Positions 11,690-21,915 of a DNA stretch of 64,000 nucleotides are shown here, piece by piece; position 1 is the first letter of the stretch; the number at the start of each line of letters is the position of its first letter. Position numbers and translations under genes: made by a program. Under the pieces are notes generated by a model that did no database searches, was not told where the DNA came from, and saw only the letters and a list, made by a program, of their open reading frames with translations. The stretch comes from Tubulanus polymorphus (taxonomy: Eukaryota > Nemertea > Palaeonemertea > Tubulaniformes > Tubulanidae). The stretch covers positions 11,444,501-11,508,500 of the forward strand of contig NC_134031.1 in the NCBI RefSeq assembly GCF_964204645.1, read 5' to 3'.

Positions 11690-12040
11690 TCTGAGGTATT
11701 TGTTCCTGCCAGCTCCAGTGGCTGTCTGTGGTAAAGTGTCAAAAGGTATAGCCAAAATGCTTGTATCATCAGGGGTAGACAAATCATCCGATTGTTTCGT
11801 CTCGATAAATCGACACATCATTCATTTCAAAATCTGTGTTCATAGTAGATTTCTATCAATAACATAAGAATCTATTGCACTAATTTTTATGTATTCAAGA
11901 TTGAATTTGAATCGATCTTAAACCAGTGAAAGCTTTCAGAAATTTAGAAAATCCTAGACTCATAATTAAATTCTGTGAAGTCAGTTAAGGTCTTTTGCTC
12001 AAATCAAGCCGTGGGCTCAGGTGGCTAAAATTCAATTCCT
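11690..12040. repeat. Dispersed repeat R4, copy 1
   Basis: The segment matches, in reverse complement, 35957-36250. Shared words are GGGGTAGACAAAT, AGTCAGTTAAGGTCTTTT and GAGCCC/GGGCTC next to AATCAAGCC. It is non-coding and of unknown class. Confidence 0.6.
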
Positions 12041-13060
12041 CAATGTCCCTCTAATGCCGCATACGATGGAGTTTACACATTGAAATTTGTTGGGCTGTCT
12101 AAGTGTAATTTGGATAAGTCAGCAGTAAATTGACCGCCCCGCTCCGCTGCAACTGAGACATAAACAAGTTAGACTGTATTGCTTCAATGCTTTGACAAAC
12201 TGACTCGTAAGCAAAATGACCTTCCAAATCAAATGGCAGGAATCACATGTGTTTTTTGTGTCTTTCACACCTTTCACACATGTAATGTGTGTTATTCACA
12301 CAAATAACATATGTGAATTTTTTGTAAGGGAATCCAAATATTGTACGGGCTCCACAGTATCAGAAGTATGAGAGTAAAACATAAATTTAGTCGCTTAAAA
12401 CAAGAACTTTTCACGGAGGCACCGGATAAAACTCATGGGAGGTCGCGGGTAGATAAGCTCAATTCAATTCAAAATATATTTACGGCTCCTTTTACGTTCA
12501 TGATTAATATTTTGAAAATTGTTTCCATTTTAGTAAATTATGCACTTAACATGTCTTAAAAACAGTTTAATTGGTTCAAAATTTTAAAATGTGTGATTTA
12601 ATCAAGCAAAATGTGAAAACATTAAATCAATCATGGTATCGTAGACGCTGGATAGATGGCACCACAGAATTAAATCCATGAAAATTTGTAATTTAGCATC
12701 ACCGACATCGGGCCAATGAAGCTGTTTTGCAATATTTTTTTTTGGATGTCAAATTTTTTAATAAAAGGTTTGAAATGTCATTTTGACTATAAAAAATGAT
12801 TTCTGATTCAACTTATTCAAGTATTTCAATGATCTTATCGTTTAACCCCGGACATTGTGCCGACAAGTTACCGACAGCCGTTAATTCACCTACATCAGCC
12901 AACAAGTTGCCGATGTCGGGCTGATTCAAAATGTTGACTAGGGTCTGATGGAATTTCTGGGCCGTGATTGTCTTTGTCGTTTGTCACTCTCAGGCTGCAA
13001 TTGTCTTAATTGTGGTGTGTCTGCCAATGGCTGGTTCTGCCACAGGGTCATAAGCGACTG
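12041..13060. other. Intergenic DNA, no gene seen
   Basis: No gene is supported. A CACACATGTAATGTGTG-like inverted word occurs around 12275-12320. A short plus-strand open frame at 12341-12559 has no recognisable features. 12840-12930 has repeated TGCCGAC/GTTGCCGA words. Confidence 0.4.
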
Positions 13061-13600
13061 GATCGATAGGCTGCGGCAATGGTGTCCTATTGAATCAGGC
13101 TGACATTGGTTTGGAGCATCTACCCTATTTGGTGCTGTATGACCAGAACCAGTGTTCCTCGGTGGACGGCGGACCCATACCGCCTCCTCGTGTTGGGACT
13201 CCTCAGAAAAGCATCTGAGTCACCCATGATTGAATCACTTACATTTGTCCTTGGCTGTCTGAGGTTTTCAACGAATCTTTATTTTCGACTTGGGTGCCTG
13301 ACTTCTGGCTTACCTGCAGCGCCACCATCTGGTTGCCACGTTCACTGCTCCATGTCGTTGAAGAGAACTACCTTGAGTTTTGGGTTTCCAATTTCTGGCT
13401 TCACCGGGTTTTCCATTTCCTGTGGAACTTTGCTGCCTCGCCCTTCTTGGCCATATAGCCATACGCAGTCACCAGTACTGTGCCTGCCTCGACATGCGAA
13501 CCTGTGGTAAATGACTTTTTGCCGCCGCTGTGCAGTCTTGGAGTTGTCCTCGAGCCTCATCATGTGCATCGACAAGTCTGTTAGCCAAGTCATTCACAAA
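13060..13600 (-). pseudogene. Ty3/gypsy pol, C-terminal tail after integrase
   Basis: On the minus strand 13593-13342 includes GDCVWLYGQEG, the segment that follows the integrase core in Ty3/gypsy polyproteins. It is in a different frame from the integrase core, so a frameshift separates them. Downstream (13060-13340) is presumed 3' non-coding or LTR-proximal sequence; no LTR could be defined. It belongs with the fragments up to 16240. Confidence 0.6.
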
Positions 13601-14017
13601 TTTACTCTTTATCTGCTCTGGCTCCGGCAAGCCCAGACTTATGTCAACCAGGAGTACCATCTCCTCTCCGAAAGTCAAGTAAAATGGGGTCTCTTTGGTT
13701 GAGGCTTGCACACTCGAGAAGTATGCCATAAGACACAAAGGCAGTTGTTGGTTCCAGTCTGTACCCTGTTCATTCCAAACTGTGGTGAATATTGACTTCA
13801 GCAATTTGTTAAAGTTCTTGATCTGACCATTGCCCATAGGGTGGTACGCAATTGTCCTGGTTTTATATATAGCCAAGATACGACAAATTTCAGCGAAAAC
13901 TTTAGACTCAAATTCCCTGTCAGGATGAATGGTCTCCGGGCTACCGTACCTGCTCACCCACTCATTGAGGATGAACCTAGCAACAACTGGTGCCTTTTTG
14001 CCACATATTGCCCACAC
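13469..14017 (-). pseudogene. Ty3/gypsy integrase core, catalytic Glu replaced
   Basis: About 180 codons of integrase core. It reads WVSRYGSPETIHPDREFES, then RTIAYHPMGNGQIKNFNKL, then a LPLCLMAYFSSVQASTKETPF segment typical of the end of the core. The enzyme would insert retroelement cDNA using a D,D-35-E triad. The middle Asp (HPDREF) is present. The Glu expected in NGQxExFN is Lys (GQIKNF), so this copy is inactive even apart from its frameshifts. Flanked downstream by the C-terminal tail and upstream by an insertion at 14040-14560. Confidence 0.85.
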
Positions 14018-14039
14018 CTCAGTCCATTTGGTGAATGAA

Positions 14040-14560
14040 TCAGGGACGATAATTTTTCGACCTTAGTCGGATTTCCAACCTTTTTGATTCATTTTGATCA
14101 TCCCTGAGATCAATGCAGAACAGTTGGAAAAAAATGGGGGGGGATGGTGAGGATAATGGCATCTTAAGAATGATTGGTATGACCATAAAAGCGTTTCCCG
14201 ATCTATCTTTAAATGCGATCATTTTCGTTAACAAAGTTTTATCAATCAGTTGCCCGACCATGTGTCTGTGGATATATGTATCTACATTATTGACTTTTTA
14301 CGGAGTGTCGCTCGTGTAGTGCGGAAAAACAGCTTTTGCGGCCCATAACGTGGCGCCGCCTACATTGTTTTCTTATGCAAATGAATAGATGATGAGCATC
14401 TTGACTTGTCTTGGAACTAGCAGTGTGTTAACTGTAACACATCGGACGATGTTGTTTGATTTTCTGAGTGAAATTTCAATGTGAAAACTGCTGATAAACG
14501 ATCTGAGATGATGTGAAAAATAAAAATTTCCAGACCCCCGTCATTACTTCGCGCCTTAAG
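14040..14560. other. Insertion or unrelated segment inside the gypsy relic
   Basis: Retroelement coding stops abruptly at about 14040 and resumes as integrase zinc-domain sequence near 14570. The intervening 0.5 kb has no recognisable coding. It contains the A-rich word GGAAAAAAATGGGGGGGG. It is probably a later insertion, but no terminal repeats were found. Confidence 0.4.
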
Positions 14561-14569
14561 CGCTTGTGG

Positions 14570-14720
14570 CTGGCAGCTGGTACTGCCAGTAACTTGATGG
14601 TAACCAAAATTCCTTTCCTTCAGTTTTCATGAAGCCATGATATTTGCCTGCATGTCCAGTGTGTAGTTCTTTAATACACTGTGGGGCAAATTTTCCTGGC
14701 ATCACCATGCGGTACTGTCT
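14570..14720 (-). pseudogene. Ty3/gypsy integrase N-terminal zinc-domain fragment
   Basis: The minus strand reads CIKELHTGHAGKYHGFMKT, which resembles the HHCC zinc-binding N-terminus of gypsy integrases (LHxxH...H...K). It sits between the RNase H region and the insertion at 14040-14560, as expected for pol order. It is a short relic. Confidence 0.55.
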
Positions 14721-14909
14721 GTTTCTAGAATGAGGTAGTCATTTAAGAAGCAGTAAACTATTTTTAAGTACTAAACTTGTTGTTCTGCTGGACAAGGTTT
14801 CGTACGGCTACGGACCAATTCGATTACCCTATGAATCTCAGGATCCCCCAACTGGGCTTTACCGATGTTGTCATATGGTAGTGTGTCACTTAATTGAATG
14901 GCACAAGCA

Positions 14910-15473
14910 TTACCATGTCATGCAACTCTGGCAGTCACCACGCTTTCTCATCGTTCTCGGCAATCTAGAAACTGCGTCAGCATTTGAATGCAGAATCTTT
15001 AAGTCATAGTCCTGAAGTCTCTCAAGCCAACAGGCGACTTGCCTCTCCGGATTCTTGAACCCCTGAGACCATTTTAGTGCTACGCGATCAGTTCTGACAA
15101 GAAATGGTCTACCCAGGAGGTAATGTCGAAAGCTTGATCTACAAGTGTCAACATTTCCCGACAGGTGGCGCAGTTTGCTCGCATCAGAGAAATCAGCAAA
15201 ACCTAATACAGGCAGAGTCGTTAACTTGGTCTTCAGTGAACTAAACGCTGCCTCCTGCTGTAGATCCCAGATGACATTTGTCTCACGACAAGGTACGTGG
15301 ATGGTGGCGTCAGAAAAATTGGCCAATCTCACTGGAATCGAGTTAGACTTAGGCGACACTAAGGATTTAGCAGTAGAGATTTCCATCATTTTGCCACCCT
15401 GTATCATTCCGGGGGTTAGGTTGTTGTGGAAGTTTTTTTCAGAAATACTCTGCTCCCTTTCTTGGCCTGCCAC
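14910..15473 (-). pseudogene. Ty3/gypsy RT-RNase H fragment with internal deletion
   Basis: The minus strand contains WDLQQEAAFSSLKTKLTTL followed by PVLGFADFSDAS, the connection between reverse transcriptase and RNase H. GRPFLVRTDRVALKW, QVACWLERLQDYD and NADAVSRLPR, the end of gypsy RNase H, follow. The reverse-transcriptase palm (YxDD) is absent and the RNase H centre is shortened, so a large part of pol has been lost. The first ~60 codons read from repeat-like sequence and are not convincing. Confidence 0.8.
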
Positions 15474-15630
15474 ATAAGGGGTATCTCAGTCCACTGACAG
15501 AAAGACAAAGTTCCCTTACCACAGTCGATTTTCCTGCCAAATTTGGCATTCTTGAGTCAAGTCATTGGTAATTACTATTGGTGTGGTGAATTGGAGGTGA
15601 CCGAACTTAATCGTGACATCTGCTACCCCT

Positions 15631-15885
15631 CTAATTGACATCTCTTGTCCATTTTCCATTTGCTGTAGTAAGCGCCCCATGGACGGGTTTCAACTCGGCC
15701 CGTTGTCCTCTTGGAGGTCTTGCTTCCCATACTGATGCACAGAGCGAAGTGGCACCTGTGTCCAGGAGGACTGATGTTTCCGTTACGTTGTTTATATTAG
15801 CACAGCAATGGAGCCCCGTGTCATGAAGCTCCACGTGTCCAATATTCATTAAAGGTTGCCTCACAGTATCTGGGGCTGCATGCAA
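15631..15885 (-). pseudogene. Ty3/gypsy aspartic protease fragment
   Basis: About 85 codons with ETSVLLDTGATSLCASV, the DTGA active site of a retropepsin. Such enzymes act as homodimers to process Gag-Pol. The fragment precedes the RT-RNase H remnant on the same strand, the usual gag-protease-RT order. It lacks a flap and C-terminus in one open frame. Confidence 0.75.
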
Positions 15886-16029
15886 ACCTCAGTGTTTTCA
15901 CCCGCTGTAGTCACGGATGCGGGAGCGTCGGGTCTTAATCTAGGCGTCCATTTAATTCCTTTTTGCGTGGCTAGGATTGGTAGACGCACTACACAAGTTT
16001 GAACCATTTTGAGGTGACTTCAATATAGT

Positions 16030-16240
16030 GGTGGAAACATTTCTAGCCTTGCAGTCTGGTCTCAAGGTGCCAATCACCGTCCGTACCCGGTGACAGTCTT
16101 TTCGCCAGGGGAATATACTTCGGTACTTCAGCTGGGCCTACCATTTCCGCGGTGGGTATCCCCGGCCCTTGGCCCATTGCGTTTCCCTCCTGACCTTCTC
16201 TGCAATTCTCTGCATAGTGGCCTTAACCTGTAGCAGGTGA
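16030..16240 (-). pseudogene. Ty3/gypsy gag zinc-knuckle remnant
   Basis: On the minus strand just inside 16240, the frame reads GHYAENC followed by a short linker. This is the second half of a CCHC zinc knuckle (nucleocapsid, genomic RNA binding). The first Cys pair (CYR) is one base out of frame. Beyond 16240 the sequence changes to unrelated A/T-rich DNA, so the 5' part of gag and the LTR are missing. Confidence 0.55.
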
Positions 16241-17384
16241 CTACTTATCAGTTTACAATGTTATTGAATATGATTGACCAATGCAATTCAATTTTTGCTT
16301 CATGGATCTTAAACTTTGTTTTACAGGTACACCGAGAATGGAAAGATCTAACAACCACAGCCCTTAATCGGAGTAGAAAATTATCAATTCTTTCAAATCA
16401 TACATTTCAACGTATAGTTTGTAAGTCAAAATTTCTGATATGATAAGACCTAGCCTACCACCATGTATCGTTGATATGAATAATATGGCCTATATGAATA
16501 AATTTGAAATTTTTTGAAACAGAGTTTCAGTTTGATTTTATTGTTGATGTCTCGAAAGGGAATGTATATCCATCTTCCTCTCATTCCTCCCGCCTTTTCA
16601 ATAAGACCAGCATTTAATCCAATGGGTGGTTTTATAGTAGACTCTACTGCTTGTGTACACTATCCAAACCCGTAGTTTTAAAATGGTCAAATTTAAGTAC
16701 TAGACTCTTTGAACCAGCCACTATGAAAAATCAACCAAATTGATAGGTGGACTATTACTTATTGTCCTGTAGTGGTAACTAAGTAAAAGTAGACATTTGG
16801 TTCAGCCTTTCTTGACCCATAAGTAAAAGTAGACATTTGATTCAGCCTTTCTTGGCCCAGTTTACCCTTTCTTGGCCGCATATAATCAGGGGTATTGGGT
16901 ATTGTTAAGCCATTCAAACATTTCATGAGGTTATACATGTACAACTGGTTCTAATCCTGGTCACAATTGCTCACAATTAGTTGGTGGTCTATTTCCAAAT
17001 ACAACAACGTTACAATACTGGATCTGCACATGACTTATAATATATCATCCAAGCATTAGTTCACTCCTCTTGCCTAGGATCTCGCATGAGCAAGTTAATC
17101 GGAAGTTAGCAAATTCTGGGGAAGCCAGCCTGATCATCTGGCATCTGCATATGAATTTGAGATTTTAAACTTTTTTGACTGAATGGAATAACCTGGCAAT
17201 CAGATCCGTTGCAAGTGAAGCCTTCTATATAATGATGCAATGACTTAAATATCACAGACACTCCCAATTATGACGCTATTGACCTACACCCAAATTTGCA
17301 ATTACTTACATCTGTTTACAGTTACATCCAAAACATGCCTTCTAATACCATTGCATTTTTATGATTTACCTGAAATAAATGATA
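16241..17384. other. Probable intron or 5' flank of the PARP-like exon; no gene seen
   Basis: No coding stretch is recognised. A duplicated word of about 45 bases (AAGTAAAAGTAGACATTTG, followed by TTCAGCCTTTCTTG) occurs at 16784 and 16821, a small tandem duplication. The segment ends in a pyrimidine-rich splice acceptor. Confidence 0.5.
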
Positions 17385-17402
17385 TCTTGGTCTTTATTTC
17401 AG
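17385..17402 (+). promoter_or_regulatory. Splice acceptor of the PARP-like exon
   Basis: TTGGTCTTTATTTCAG is a polypyrimidine tract ending in AG, followed directly by the open exon frame. It supports an intron upstream and explains why no complete N-terminus is found. Confidence 0.65.
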
Positions 17403-18558
17403 GCGAAAGAAATGTATGGATTTTTCTGGAGGTGTATTTCAAGAGAAGATATATTTTTACTCATGTGACCCAGATATGGTGGATTATGTTAAAAAGCATG
17501 GACCAATTGTCAATAACTCACTGAAAGAAAGAGGCATTGATCTTCCTGAGTTAGGTGATGAGGGCTTTTATTTTACAAGGTATCCGATCCCTGTCGAATA
17601 CAAGCTTTTTGATAAAGATTGCTACGTTGTGTTTATATGTCATGTTCTAAGCTCGAATATCAAAACAGGTTCTTACACAAATGATCCATTTGATCATGCT
17701 GTATATGACACCTATTCATCCTTTGATAATCAAGTTATCATGAAAATGGATCAAGATCAGTCCAAAATTAATTATCTAGTTTCCTACTCAATGTCTGACA
17801 AGCCAGATAGCCTCTCTAATCCAACACTTATAAGTCGAGACTATTCGCCCCCGCCTGCTTACAGTGAAATTCAGCAGACTACATTTTCTGACCATGCAAA
17901 TTTTGGGTTGCAGTCGCCTCCATACCAAGACCCGAGTTCCATTGGTCTTCAAAGTTATACAGCTGCTTTCCCCCCAAATTATCAGATAAAATCTGAGTTC
18001 AAGCAAAATGCTTCCAGTTCTGCAGGGACTAGAAAAGCACATTCACCAATATCACCTTCAGAAAGCATGTCTACATACCATCAGAGACCTAAACAAGAGT
18101 TACCAATACAACAAAATCAGCCAGTTATTAGGAGGAAAAGCTCCACATCTTCAGACACTCGAAAACAAACGTATCAAAGAATTTGCTCAAGTCCTAATGC
18201 GCCATCACCAGTATATCCTGAAACTGATTCTTCTCATGCAATCAGGCTATCAGAGCCTCAATTTCCCCTGGGTATGCCTGAATCCCCAATTTCAACTAAT
18301 AGACTTGTCAATATCCCCTCTGCTGGAGCCCAAGTCACCAGAGAACCACCAATGTCATCTGCTACTCGGAGGTCTTCATTTTCTCAGTGTGTCAGACCTA
18401 AACAAATTCCACAAAACCAAGAGAAGCAATCCGTCAGACAAAAGATAGCTGTACCCTCACCAGTATATCAGCCACCAATATCCTATAAACTTCCATATGG
18501 CGCTTCAACCTACACTTCTCCTCCACGCAGTGATAATAAAGCATGTATAATGCAATAA
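17403..18558 (+). CDS. Host last exon: divergent PARP-like domain with disordered tail and CaaX box
   Basis: The frame is open from the acceptor at 17402 to the TAA at 18558; the first ATG (17416) is probably internal. Residues (from that ATG) 11-125 read like the C-terminal half of a PARP/ARTD fold: KIYFYSC, LGDEGFYFTRYP, CYVVFICHVLSSNIKTGSY, then VYDTY...VIMKMDQ...KINYLVSY. In the H-Y-E triad positions I read Tyr15, Tyr52 and Asn119, so NAD-transfer activity is not expected; human PARP13/ZAP likewise lacks the triad. Residues 126-375 are Ser/Pro/Gln-rich and predicted disordered, with a PPPAY motif (144-149) suited to WW domains. The end, CIMQ, fits a CaaX farnesylation box, implying membrane anchoring. 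Two overlapping AATAAA signals follow. The fold call is inference; the exon itself is secure. Confidence 0.6.
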
Positions 18559-18563
18559 ATAAA
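18554..18563 (+). terminator. Overlapping polyadenylation signals AATAAATAAA
   Basis: Two AATAAA hexamers overlap the stop codon of the PARP-like exon and the following bases. Placement at the stop implies a very short 3' UTR, or that further signals are used downstream. Confidence 0.5.
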
Positions 18564-18599
18564 TAACCGATTTTCGGATTCCACAAAACTACAGCAGCG

Positions 18600-19156
18600 A
18601 CAAATGGCCTCAGTCGAGTGACACTACTTTATGTCGGCACGCTGTCCGTTTGGCGTTTTGATGCGTAAGTTTGTTAATGATCAGTAGATCTTCCTATTAT
18701 GCATCTGTATGCATTCAGAGAGATCGTTCTGTTTTTGTTTTCAACAATCAGCAATAGTTCATACCTGAACAACTGCAGTCAGTTGAAATGACCCTTACAG
18801 TTGTACGTTGTTCATACAAATCTTGTAGGAGAAAGTGCCGTAATTGTTGTATTAAATGCGTTTTCGTATCATCCAAATCTTGATTGATATAAATATCTTT
18901 TGGTATATGCTGAAAAAACATCGGAATGGACAAGTTTCGCCTTTAATAGAATCGTATCAATGAGGTTTAACAATACAATTTGTGTAGGGTAAATCGTTCG
19001 GCAAAAAACGAAATTCATTTTCTGCATAAATGAAAATTGTACATTAGGACAGATTAACCTAAAGTGTATGTCGTCCTCCCAACTAACATCGTCATTGGAC
19101 ATTTGCTGGCAGATAAACCACATCTACTACCGCTTCAAGGCCCATGGACCTCTTGT
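18600..19156 (+). repeat. Repeat R3, copy 2
   Basis: It matches 5850-6321 along its length (GTTCTGTTTTTGTTTTC, TTGATTGATATAAATATCTT, GAATCGTATCAATGAGG). It ends with the hairpin AAGGCCCATGGACCT, CTTG and T's. This copy lacks the tRNA-like head seen at 5616-5695. It lies just after the host exon, so it probably forms part of that gene's 3' flank. Confidence 0.6.
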
Positions 19157-19230
19157 TATTTAGAATAGAAATGCTGCCTGCATTTGTCAATAATTCCAAG
19201 AATTCATAAAATTGAGGAACGTATCCTTTT

Positions 19231-20629
19231 TTAGCCCACTTGGGACTTTAGTCCCAGCGGGCTATTGCGTTCACTTTTCGTCCTTCTTCCGTCCGTCCGT
19301 CCGTAGACGGAATCCAGTTATTTTGGGAAGTTTTGAAGACGCTTCAAGGTAATGTCTTGATATTTGGTTTATACATGTATCTACCCTTGACACATCTTCA
19401 GCCCAAAAACTGGCCCTGTCAGATTCAAGATGGCTGACTGGCAGCCATTGCTGTTTGCCAAAATCATTACTTTTTACACATGTTCGAAGTTTTCGAGGGA
19501 AATTTTGAAGACGCTTTGATCAATTACCTTGATCTTTCGTTTATATTTGAATCTACCAAGGGCCATCAGCATAAGAAAAATTGGGTCGATCTGACTCAAG
19601 ATGGTCGTCCTATGACCTTTTTAGTGCCCTAAAATGTCAATTTTGGCCAGAATTCTAGGTCCTGTAGCTTCCTACTGGTTTGCCATTTCTCATTGCAATT
19701 TGTGATGGGTATTCTTTGGAAAGGGATGTTTTATACCTGAGGCAGGTATTTTTGATCAGCCAATTATGACGCAATTGGCGGCCATCTTGGTGTCATCAGT
19801 ACTCATTCGTAGGTGGGAAAAAGTTTTTCCACATTAAATTGATACCTAAGCATATTGTGCTACTATATTCAATTGGAAATTTGTAGCCCATGACGTTTTC
19901 TATGTTTTGGGTGAGTTCTAAGGTCATTGGTTTTTGTATGTGGCCACCAGGGGGCGTTGAATAATACAATAACTTAGTATTTCTATATTATATTTGTACC
20001 TATGCGTATTTTGTTGCCACAATCTATTGTAAAGTTGAAGCTCTTGACATCTTCCATGATTTTGGTGAGTTTTAAGGACATTAGTTATTCTATATGGTCA
20101 CCAGGGGGCGTTGAATAGTAGAATAACTTAGTATTCCTTATTAGATTGGTACCTAGGCATATTTTGTTACCATGATCAATTGCAAAGTTGTAGTTCATGA
20201 CATCGTCTATGATTGTGGTGAGTTTTTAAGGATATTAGTTATTCCATATAGTCACCAGGGAGCGTTGAATAGTAGAATAGCTTAGTATTTCCTTATTAGA
20301 TTGGTACCTAGGCATATTTTCATACTATGATCAATTGTTAAGTTGTATTTCATGACATGTACTACGATTGTGGTGAGTTTTAAGGTCATTGGGTTATGCA
20401 TATGGTCACCAGGGGGCGTTGATTAGTAGAATAACTTAGTATTTCCATATTAAATTGGTAACGAGGCATATTTTGTTATCACAATCAATTACAAAATCAT
20501 AGCTGCTGACATGTTCTATGATTTTGGTGGGTTTCAAGGTCATTTGTTTTTGTATATGGTCACTAGGGGCGTTATGTATTGAAATTGATGGGAACTTCCC
20601 AAATGGGCATGGTGTCCCTGGACCCCTAG
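19231..20629 (+). mobile_element. Helentron-like element, family 1 copy B
   Basis: The cleanest copy. It has 5' TAGCCCACTTGGGAC, subterminal TTCCCAAATGGGCA and the 3' hairpin GGTGTCCCTGGACCCC plus CTAG before TT. The interior has four tandem units of about 155 bases, each containing a GGGCGTTGAATAGTAGAATA-type word (19948, 20108, 20261, 20415). No gene. Unlike copy A it has no hAT insertion. Confidence 0.75.
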
Positions 20630-20829
20630 TTTGGCCTTACATTAAGGACTATTCATTTGCCTGGCGAAATCAGGTGGAATTTCACTTGCCACAGTAGTGT
20701 TTCCAATACCTTAGATGCTTGAAGAAGTAATCCAAACGGAAGACATGGCACGCTCCAACTATTGACTAAATAGGGCAATGACATCATTCACTTGACCTGA
20801 ACTAACTTTGTTGGTCCCAGTTCACTCGG

Positions 20830-20969
20830 GCTGAACACTTTCTATGATTGTGGTCAAGGTCGTGGGATTTTTTCAAGGTTATTGGATGGGGCGTTGAATA
20901 TTGAATATGTTAGATTGTTGAGCATCTGAATCCACTTCCCAAGTGGGCATGGTGTCCCTGGACTCCTAG
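20830..20969 (+). mobile_element. Helentron-like family 1, isolated 3' end
   Basis: A 140-base fragment holds the last partial tandem unit, the subterminal TTCCCAAGTGGGCATGG and the 3' hairpin plus CTAG. It is only 200 bases downstream of copy B, so it may be a truncated second insertion or an end generated during a second insertion. Confidence 0.65.
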
Positions 20970-21915
20970 TTTCATAATAGATGTATTACATTGTAGATCA
21001 AACCCATCTTTACTTGCCACGATTTGATTGCCTCTTGCTGAATATAACGCAAACACTAACCCTGGCCGCTGTTCCTTCATTGGTCTATTACAACAGGTAG
21101 GATTCATTCAACAAACAGGTTGCCGCTCAGAAATATTAAGCCAATCAGATGCATCACTTTTCACCGGCAGCACATCGCTTTTTTATTTGCTCAAATCAAT
21201 GGCATATATCTGATTAGCTAGATATATAGGCTGTTGGCCGTAGAGCAGCAAACTGTCCTCCCCAAAAAATCTTGGGTGGTGTGATAGACCAATGAAGAAA
21301 GCTAGTGACAATGGGGTAAGCCAAGCCTTAGTCGACAAACTGAGACCGGTATTAAGCCGGTGTTAAAGTTTGTTTTGCCCACATTAGCGACTATAAAGAT
21401 TGAATCAGCTATTTCAATACCAAGTACCCACAATATTGTAATGTAATGTTAATTTCATCAATAAAGAATAATTAACAATTATGTAAATACAATAGGGCCT
21501 ATGTGAAATATATAATGATTTATTGATTGGTTGTTATTATGTGTAATATTTGTTGCCTCTAAACAATTGTTCATGATTATAGGTAATAACATTTTTTGCC
21601 CATAAAGGATATGGGTGTAACCTCAGAAGTTAGATTTCAATGACATAATAAATACAAAAGTAAATTAAGTGTCGTTCATGGATTTAACGAATTACGAGAT
21701 ACACATGGTACTAAAATCTTAATTTCATACTGAATTTGGTCTTATGTACTAAAGAAATGAAGGCAACGTGATGTATTTCCATCGTACAAATGAGGGTTTC
21801 TGAATTAGCTTTATTGGTTATACTGACAATTTATTTAAATTTGACTACGCTTATATCGTATCTACCAGGACTGGCAAAAAGGGTTGATATATTTCCATCA
21901 GGCAAATGATGGTTT
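20970..21915. other. Intergenic DNA, no gene seen
   Basis: No gene or RNA is seen. 21500-21900 is AT-rich without clear repeat boundaries. Confidence 0.45.

Noticed and set aside
13106-13510. 134-codon plus-strand open frame
   Set aside because: It is antisense to the gypsy integrase tail and has no features of its own.
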